In this document: positions 22,864 through 27,513 of the stretch, piece by piece
Position numbering within the stretch: position 1 is the first letter of the stretch
Layout of the letters: each line of letters begins with the position of its first letter
IMG/VR virus record: IMGVR_UViG_3300025781_000053
Location: 1-27,513 of that record
Strand: one strand, 5' to 3'
Origin: a virus
DNA length: 27,513 nt
Translations under genes and position numbers: made by a program
Notes under the pieces: model-generated
What the model was told of the DNA's origin: nothing
What the model saw: only the letters and a program-made list of their open reading frames with translations
The model's database searches: none

Positions 22864-22885
22864 ATCTATATACGAGAGGCAGCAG

Positions 22886-23182
22886 ATGATCCATTTAGCA
22901 TTCATGTTACACAATCCATTTCCCTATAATGTTAGCAACAATACAACAACCTATGTAGAAAAAATTTGGCGAATAACCAAAAATAAACGTGTTGAATTTC
23001 AAGTATCTAGATGGAGTAGGTTTATTAATCTGATTGGATTTGAACTAGACATAAGGTTCAGAGGAATCAATCACGCAGGTTGTTATTTCAATTTTGATTT
23101 TTGGGGTTATACTGTGTTGCTGAATTGGTATGATCGTAGGCATTGGAATTATCAAGATGAAACCTGGGAGGAACATCCGTGA
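22886..23182 (+). CDS. 98-aa hypothetical protein
   Basis: ATG 22886 is chosen because GAGAGG lies six bases upstream and because an earlier in-frame ATG (22811) lies upstream of the promoter. The product begins MIHLAFMLHNPFPYNVSNNT and is very rich in aromatic and basic residues (FDFWGYTVLLNWYDRRHWNYQDETW), giving a beta-strand pattern. There is no signal peptide. The family is not recognised. The GTG of the next gene overlaps its stop. Confidence 0.65.
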   Translation: MIHLAFMLHNPFPYNVSNNTTTYVEKIWRITKNKRVEFQVSRWSRFINLIGFELDIRFRGINHAGCYFNFDFWGYTVLLNWYDRRHWNYQDETWEEHP

Positions 23183-23394
23183 CTTCAAATAAGTTACCTA
23201 TAACCTATTATGTATTAGAACCCAGGGAAGAACCCTGTTGTCAAGTTAATCCGCATTTATGGAGAGAATTTACAGCTATAAACCAACATTTGTTTGAAGA
23301 CAATCATGCTTATACTGAAGCATATTGTGTACAGTGGTTGGACATGTATTATTATGAGCATAGCCAGGATAAAACTGCTGCTATATTAGTTTAA
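23179..23394 (+). CDS. 71-aa hypothetical protein, GTG start
   Basis: The GTG overlaps the previous stop (GTGA), and GGGAGGA lies a few bases upstream inside the previous gene. The product begins MTSNKLPITYYVLEPREEPC and contains YTEAYCVQWLDMYYYEHSQD; it is small and acidic, and no function can be read. Co-expressed with the 98-aa gene. Confidence 0.65.
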   Translation: MTSNKLPITYYVLEPREEPCCQVNPHLWREFTAINQHLFEDNHAYTEAYCVQWLDMYYYEHSQDKTAAILV

Positions 23395-23406
23395 ACGACC
23401 AATTGA

Positions 23407-23415
23407 TGTAAATAT
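23407..23415 (+). promoter_or_regulatory. Variant late-type box TGTAAATAT
   Basis: It differs from the WATAAATAT boxes by one or two bases and lies 33 bases before the peptidase start. Confidence 0.3.
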
Positions 23416-23448
23416 GAGTGAGGCTTTCCAATGATGAAAGGAATCACC

Positions 23449-24213
23449 ATGGATACATCAACTACGCCCATTATTAGAAAATATGGCTGGATCAAAGACG
23501 CTCCGGACCCAAGAGATCATGTATTAAAATTACCACCAAATCGCAACATGGTCGGAAGCGATCTACGACCATTGATGCCACCTGTGTATGATCAGGGCCA
23601 GACCAGTTCTTGTACAGCTAATGCCATTGGTGCTGCAATAGAGTATGACAGAAAGTGTCAATCACTACCAGATTTTGTACCAAGTCGTTTGTTTATCTAT
23701 TATAATGAAAGAACCATGGAGGGTACTGTTGACCAGGATGCAGGGGCACAGATTCGTGATGGTATCAAAAGTGTTGCAACATTGGGTGCACCAGATGAGA
23801 ATCTTTGGCCATTTGTCCCTGAACAAATAACCGTAAAACCCGGTGATGCTGTTTATGCAGCCGCTCAAAAAGATCTAGTAATGAGTTATGCATTGGTACC
23901 GCAGAAACTTGATCACATGTTGAGTGTATTAACACATCGTGTTCCTATTGTGTTTGGTACCATGTTATTTCCTGAGTTTGAAGGTCAGGAAGTAGCACAA
24001 ACTGGTATAGTTCCAATGCCTGACATGAATAGTGAACCAATTGGTGGTCATGCTATATTAATAGTTGGTGCCGACGTTGACAATCAACAGTTTATTGTTC
24101 GTAACAGTTGGGGACCGTATTGGGGTGATCAGGGCTATTGCTACTTCCCATTTGATTATATATTAGACCCGCAGCTCACCAGTGATTTATGGTGTATATG
24201 GTCGGTTCACTAG
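23449..24213 (+). CDS. Papain-like (C1A) cysteine peptidase
   Basis: A 254-residue protein. ATG 23449 is chosen for AAAGGA six bases upstream; in-frame ATGs at 23431 and 23434 have no such site. The catalytic set of family C1 is complete: Gln49 and Cys55 in YDQGQTSSCTANAIGAAIE, His201 in GGHAILIVGAD and Asn219 in VRNSWGPYWGDQGYCYFP. The short N-terminal WIKDAPDPRDH segment is typical of the bacterial and phage branch. No signal peptide or prodomain is seen, so it acts in the infected cell, in the virion or after lysis. Substrates could be host proteins or phage structural precursors. A strong terminator follows. Confidence 0.9.
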   Translation: MDTSTTPIIRKYGWIKDAPDPRDHVLKLPPNRNMVGSDLRPLMPPVYDQGQTSSCTANAIGAAIEYDRKCQSLPDFVPSRLFIYYNERTMEGTVDQDAGAQIRDGIKSVATLGAPDENLWPFVPEQITVKPGDAVYAAAQKDLVMSYALVPQKLDHMLSVLTHRVPIVFGTMLFPEFEGQEVAQTGIVPMPDMNSEPIGGHAILIVGADVDNQQFIVRNSWGPYWGDQGYCYFPFDYILDPQLTSDLWCIWSVH

Positions 24214-24242
24214 TTGACATATAATACATTAGATAAAACAAT

Positions 24243-24276
24243 TACAGGGTAGATGAATAATCTACCCTGTATTTTT
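24243..24276 (+). terminator. Strong rho-independent terminator after the peptidase gene
   Basis: A perfect 12-bp stem TACAGGGTAGAT/ATCTACCCTGTA with a 5-base loop, followed by TTTTT. The next ATG is only 10 bases beyond the T-tract. Confidence 0.9.
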
Positions 24277-24286
24277 GGATATTCAA

Positions 24287-24541
24287 ATGAGTTATAAAAT
24301 AACTATTCCCAGCAATTTAATCAATTCGCGTGTTGATAGTGCAATTGATGAAGAAAATGATTATGCAGTTAGACTAGATGTTAAATTTAATTTTGTACCA
24401 GAATTAGAATCTTGGTTTGTTGATTATGTTGGAGAATTACCAGTTATTATGATCAGCAGGCGCGATTTTGAATTAAATGGATTCTGGGTAAACTTGTCAA
24501 CTTTAGAAGCTGTGTCTGCATTTAAATTAGCATGGTATTAG
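24287..24541 (+). CDS. 84-aa hypothetical protein just after a terminator
   Basis: The product begins MSYKITIPSNLINSRVDSAI and continues with EENDYAVRLDVKFNFVPELES; the strand-rich pattern suggests a small beta fold. There is no Shine-Dalgarno, and a strong terminator ends 10 bases upstream, so translation depends on read-through or on an unseen promoter. The composition and long open frame look genuine (AT-rich third positions as in neighbours). No known family. Confidence 0.55.
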   Translation: MSYKITIPSNLINSRVDSAIDEENDYAVRLDVKFNFVPELESWFVDYVGELPVIMISRRDFELNGFWVNLSTLEAVSAFKLAWY

Positions 24542-24550
24542 ATATAGTAC

Positions 24551-24580
24551 TTGACAAATTAAAACCAAATTAACTATAAT
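24551..24580 (+). promoter_or_regulatory. Promoter giving a probable leaderless mRNA
   Basis: TTGACA (24551-24556), 18-base spacer, TATAAT (24575-24580), both perfect. Only six bases separate the -10 from the ATG at 24587, so the start point should be at or next to the A of the ATG. Confidence 0.8.
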
Positions 24581-24586
24581 AGTATT

Positions 24587-24877
24587 ATGGATATAATCCT
24601 AACATGTAATGAGTGCGGTACTCCGCATTATGGTATATCGAGAGCCAAAGCCAAAGAATTGGTGAAATATGCTTTCAAAATGAGACTATATGAACCTGGA
24701 ATGAAGCCCAATATAGACAGTTATGAACACTGTTCATTTTGTGGGAATAATCATAAAAATTTCACATTATCAGATGACGAAGCACTATTTCCAGATTGTC
24801 AAATTATTTTTGAAGAGTGCATTCATTCCGTTTATCAGTCAACAGTTTCTTCAGATCCGCTGGCCACAGACTGTTAA
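24587..24877 (+). CDS. 96-aa zinc-ribbon-like protein, probably leaderless
   Basis: The product begins MDIILTCNECGTPHYGISRA and has CxxC at residues 7-10 and a second pair in HCSFCGNNHKNFTL, giving four cysteines in a zinc-ribbon arrangement around a short helix. Such proteins bind DNA, RNA or protein partners. There is no room for a ribosome site between its promoter and the ATG. The last 74 bases overlap the 3' end of the convergent nuclease gene. Confidence 0.65.
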   Translation: MDIILTCNECGTPHYGISRAKAKELVKYAFKMRLYEPGMKPNIDSYEHCSFCGNNHKNFTLSDDEALFPDCQIIFEECIHSVYQSTVSSDPLATDC

Positions 24878-25613
24878 CCACAGTTTTATCCCCGGGTGTA
24901 TTAAAAGTAACACCACTTTTTTGTTCTACTTCTGCAACTGACACAGCAAACGTATCAACATCTGTCTCTATACCGGGTTCATTGGGAAATATAAAAGCCA
25001 ATGTTTCTTTTGACGTGTTATCTACCACAATTTTATAAAAATAATCTGGTACAATCACATGGTCACCAATGGTTATACTATTTGAATTCCAAATGCCACC
25101 AATATAAATGCTCAGCGTTCTACCACTATTTGCCCATGCTCGTATTTTTGTCTCTAATAATTTCCAAACACCTCTGTTCAAGTTTGGCATTTGCGGACTT
25201 GTATTACTTAATATAAAGCTTTCATTTTGTACTACGGGATCCCAGCTCATGTCTGCTGCGTTGGCCATATGCCCTATATCATACCCAGTATGTGCATAAT
25301 CAGATGCTTTTGCTCTGTGATTGGGATCTAGACTTTGGTCAGCACTGAAGTTACCGTTTCTGGGATCACATCCCACAGCATGATCAGGTGTTAGTGTATA
25401 AGCTACCCATAGTGGTATTTTAGCTGCATTATCATGAGCAGTGATATAGGCTTTTCTGCATACTTCTGTTATGTCGTCTTTGGTATGAGCAGTGGGTAAT
25501 CCGTACGGTAATTTTTCTATGCATGTTTCAATTGGATATACTGTTTGATCAGCATGAACAACAGATGTGTCAAGTGTTAGCAGTAATGCTACTATGAAAA
25601 TGTGTTTTACCAT
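24804..25613 (-). CDS. Exported DNA/RNA non-specific endonuclease (NUC1/NucA family)
   Basis: A 269-residue protein with a signal peptide (MVKHIFIVALLLTLDTSVVHA, cut near residue 21). The active-site stretch is TGYDIGHMANAADMSWD: H115 is the general base of the family's D-R-G-H motif, here D-I-G-H with Arg replaced. SNTSPQMPNLNRGVWKLLE supplies the metal-binding Asn and the Glu. The fold is the beta-beta-alpha-metal type that cuts DNA and RNA without sequence preference. The signal peptide places it in the periplasm or outside, where it could block incoming DNA or supply nucleotides. The cysteines (31, 52, 82, 266) may form disulfides. GGAG precedes the ATG, next to a 12-bp hairpin. Confidence 0.88.
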   Translation of the reverse strand: MVKHIFIVALLLTLDTSVVHADQTVYPIETCIEKLPYGLPTAHTKDDITEVCRKAYITAHDNAAKIPLWVAYTLTPDHAVGCDPRNGNFSADQSLDPNHRAKASDYAHTGYDIGHMANAADMSWDPVVQNESFILSNTSPQMPNLNRGVWKLLETKIRAWANSGRTLSIYIGGIWNSNSITIGDHVIVPDYFYKIVVDNTSKETLAFIFPNEPGIETDVDTFAVSVAEVEQKSGVTFNTPGDKTVVNSLWPADLKKLLTDKRNECTLQK

Positions 25614-25626
25614 GAGATTTTCTCCG

Positions 25627-25653
25627 AGTAAACTGCACTTGGTGCAGTTTACT
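25627..25653. terminator. Perfect 12-bp hairpin before the nuclease gene
   Basis: AGTAAACTGCAC/GTGCAGTTTACT with a 3-base loop. On the minus strand it follows the beta-propeller gene and ends one base before the nuclease's GGAG. There is no T-tract, so it may be a processing or translation-control structure rather than a terminator. Confidence 0.55.
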
Positions 25654-25673
25654 TATATTCTTAATTGTTGATT

Positions 25674-27341
25674 TTATCCAAAGTTAGTAAAATCAAACTC
25701 GTATTCTAGGTCCTGCATAACCATAACGCCAGCTGAATCAGTTAATCCTAGGTTAGCAAACGTCATTGCTGTGGGACTAGCAACACATGTACCAGCATCA
25801 TTTATAAATGTGCTAGCAACATAGTCAAATACGCCATAAACACCAGTGTTTGATCCATCAGTTGGCAGTGTACCTATTAGTGCATGGTCATTGATTTGAG
25901 TTGTTTGAGTTTGACCGTGTCCTACAAATGATACCCTATTACCGTGTACAGTAACATCTCTGCCACCGTAAGTTTGATCGTAATTAATGTTTATATCAAC
26001 TGTGCTTGATAATATACGCTGCCAATTTAAATTACCATTTGGATCACGTGATGTTAAAGTTATTCCTCCTACTAAAACATTACTGTCATATCCCACGCCG
26101 CACACATACTGTGTACCATCTGCTGCGGTCTTAACTGCATAAGGATAATAATAATCACCAGATTGACCTCTAAGACTGCGATTCCACTGTAGTGTACCGT
26201 CGGGTGTAAACTTTAAAAAATCACCAGCGGCTACAAGCGTGTTATAATCAACCTCGCCAGTGTGTAGGTATAAATTACCAGTCGAATCAGAATCTATTGA
26301 TACCGACTGAGGGTACCAGTTACTGGATTGATAGTTATAGGAGTTACTCCAAGTTGGGGATCCGTTTGCATCAAAACTGGTAATGTTAATTCCGTATGTG
26401 GGGTAATATAAATCTTCATACGCAACTGTAACAGCAAGATGGTTATTGGTTGTAAAAGCTACACCGCCATATCCTGTGGAAACATTACCGCCATTACCTT
26501 CGATAGTTGTTTGCCAACTTAATGTACCGTTGCTGGTATATTTTGCTACGATACTACCACCGCCGTTAGCTCCTGATATAATAGCTACATTACCAGTAGA
26601 ATCCACAGCAATATCTTGACATTGACCAAACCCTGTTAGATCTCTTTGCCATACTATATTACCGTTGGGATCTAATTTAACCACAGTTGTTGTATTAAGA
26701 CCGTCATGTTTACTCATAGCTGCATATATGTTATTAGAACTGTCACACATAACCAGTTCGCCAGCTGGAGTACCATATCCGTCGGCCCAGGTAAATCCTT
26801 TTTGCCACAGTGTTTCCCCAGTCGGCGACATTTTGATTACATATGCTTGTTCCCAGTTAGTAGCATCAATACCACCTGTTGCGATTAAATTCCCGCCGCT
26901 ATCAGAAGTCACACCCTGAGCAAAATCTACATATGCATCATTTACAATGTCGCCGTAGCCTGCTACCCATGATGTACTCTCTGTTCTGGTACCGTATACC
27001 ACTTGTCCATTGACAGCTTCCCAATTTGGGTAATAATTGCTGTAATTCAAATCCCATACATAAACTTCTTTATCGGTCAGTTTTTTAGCATGTTGTATGT
27101 CCGGAGAAGCACCATTTAAAAGCACTTGTATAGTCATCTGTTCTGGTCCAGTTATGGTATCAACCAAATAACAATCGCCTTCACCAAAATTTGTCATGAC
27201 ATGATAACGTTCACTACCATTTTGTTTGATGATATAACCAACTCGTGATTGAGTATCGCCCCCTACCCAGGCTTCTACTGCTATTTGAGTTCCGCCCGGG
27301 GCTATTGGCCCGAAGTATTGTTTATTAAGTGGTCGTCCCAT
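25674..27341 (-). CDS. Virion structural protein with beta-propeller-like repeats
   Basis: A 555-residue protein starting MGRPLNKQYFGPIAPGG with AAAGGA about nine bases upstream. The first 105 residues (including VGYIIKQNGSERYHV and the LTDKEVYVWDL turn) form an N-terminal domain with a MGRPLNKxYFG opening that I recognise from structural proteins of marine T4-like phages. From about residue 130 there are at least six blade-like repeats with the form h-x-K-h-x-P-x-G-x-h-x-W: VIKMSPTGETLWQKGF, VVKLDPNGNIVWQRDL, VAKYTSNGTLSWQTTI, ITSFDANGSPTWSNSY, FLKFTPDGTLQWNRSL and LTSRDPNGNLNWQRIL. Each is preceded by a D-x-x-G-N-hydrophobic strand (DSSNNIYAA, DSTGNVAII, DSTGNLYLH). That suggests a six- or seven-bladed propeller, probably exposed on the particle. 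An AATAAATAT box lies 35 bases upstream. Confidence 0.8.
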   Translation of the reverse strand: MGRPLNKQYFGPIAPGGTQIAVEAWVGGDTQSRVGYIIKQNGSERYHVMTNFGEGDCYLVDTITGPEQMTIQVLLNGASPDIQHAKKLTDKEVYVWDLNYSNYYPNWEAVNGQVVYGTRTESTSWVAGYGDIVNDAYVDFAQGVTSDSGGNLIATGGIDATNWEQAYVIKMSPTGETLWQKGFTWADGYGTPAGELVMCDSSNNIYAAMSKHDGLNTTTVVKLDPNGNIVWQRDLTGFGQCQDIAVDSTGNVAIISGANGGGSIVAKYTSNGTLSWQTTIEGNGGNVSTGYGGVAFTTNNHLAVTVAYEDLYYPTYGINITSFDANGSPTWSNSYNYQSSNWYPQSVSIDSDSTGNLYLHTGEVDYNTLVAAGDFLKFTPDGTLQWNRSLRGQSGDYYYPYAVKTAADGTQYVCGVGYDSNVLVGGITLTSRDPNGNLNWQRILSSTVDININYDQTYGGRDVTVHGNRVSFVGHGQTQTTQINDHALIGTLPTDGSNTGVYGVFDYVASTFINDAGTCVASPTAMTFANLGLTDSAGVMVMQDLEYEFDFTNFG

Positions 27342-27375
27342 ATTGGTAATCCTTTCGAACTTGATGCATATGATA

Positions 27376-27384
27376 ATATTTATT
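27376..27384 (-). promoter_or_regulatory. T4-late-like promoter box AATAAATAT before the propeller gene
   Basis: The minus strand reads GAATAAATATTATC, between the stop of the partial gene (27394) and the ribosome site of the propeller gene. It is identical to boxes at 583 and 8538. Confidence 0.5.
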
Positions 27385-27393
27385 CAAGCATGT

Positions 27394-27513
27394 TTACTTG
27401 ATTTTGATCCCATTGCCTACTACCAGTGCATCTAGTTCTGTGGTGTTGTATAACTCATTTGCATTTTCTATATAACCAGCAATGGGTTTTCCGTCAACAT
27501 TGAGACTGGTATT
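27394..27513 (-). CDS. C-terminal end of an unidentified protein (5' end outside window)
   Basis: The frame is open to the window edge and stops with TAA at 27394-27396. The 39 visible residues (NTSLNVDGKPIAGYIENANE and onward to VVGNGIKIK) resemble the end of a phage structural protein, but too little is present to identify it. Same direction as the propeller gene, with 52 bases between them. Confidence 0.6.
   Translation of the reverse strand, partial: NTSLNVDGKPIAGYIENANELYNTTELDALVVGNGIKIK

Noticed and set aside
22811-22885. N-terminal extension of the 98-aa protein
   Set aside because: The codons overlap the -35, spacer and -10 of its own promoter; ATG 22886 has a ribosome site.
1-27513. 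CRISPR array, insertion sequence, attachment sites or replication origin
   Set aside because: No regularly spaced direct repeats, transposase motifs, flanking direct repeats or clustered iterons were seen.

Overview
The window is an AT-rich piece of a large tailed-phage (Caudoviricetes) genome. The signs of a phage are a glycine-rich tail-fibre end, a beta-propeller virion protein, a 3-TM-type holin, an HNH endonuclease gene, four tRNA genes, many very small genes with their own promoters, and tight gene packing with ATGA/GTGA overlaps. FtsH, the RpoD-type sigma factor and the phosphoesterase/glycosyltransferase pair look alphaproteobacterial. The gene content (several 2OG-Fe(II) oxygenases, a sulfotransferase, lipid-remodelling genes) fits a marine host. 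The host is an inference; no taxonomy search was possible.

Layout. 1-3846 (+): end of a collagen-like/glycine-rich fibre protein, an unknown protein, two 2OG-Fe(II) oxygenases, a CxxCxxCC metal-binding protein, a sulfotransferase and a small unknown, likely one transcription unit that could modify virion proteins. 3861-6230 (-): metallophosphoesterase, full primary-type sigma-70 and a small protein, behind a strong sigma-70 promoter. 6227-7860: a 59-aa basic ORF, tRNA-Ala, a third oxygenase, a frameshifted HNH gene and a tRNA-Thr interrupted in its anticodon loop by 87 nt. 7876-11218 (-): holin, unknowns, SprT-like protease, several tiny genes each with a TTGACA-type promoter, and tRNA-Gln with an enlarged variable region.

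11297-13098 (+): a metallophosphoesterase and a GT4 glycosyltransferase that together resemble the PlcP-Agt lipid-renovation pair of phosphate-starved marine bacteria. 13099-17371: two unknown proteins and FtsH, whose Walker A motif is split by a 359-aa intein with class 3 hallmarks and a LAGLIDADG endonuclease. 17470-22569 (-): an operon with a WCTA-motif protein, a 973-aa protein built from about ten 'WPEL' helical repeats, and a second WPEL protein. 22710-24877: tRNA-Val with divergent promoters, small unknowns, a papain-like protease and a gene with a probable leaderless promoter. 24804-27513 (-): an exported non-specific nuclease, a beta-propeller virion protein and the end of another protein.

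Two promoter classes can be read: TTGACA/N16-18/TATAAT-like sites, matching the conserved -10 and -35 recognition regions of the encoded sigma factor, and WATAAATAT boxes resembling T4-type late promoters, found before structural, lysis and some other genes. The best candidates for undescribed biology are the interrupted tRNA-Thr with its neighbouring HNH gene, the WPEL/WCTA operon, the plcP-agt-like pair, and the intein in FtsH.
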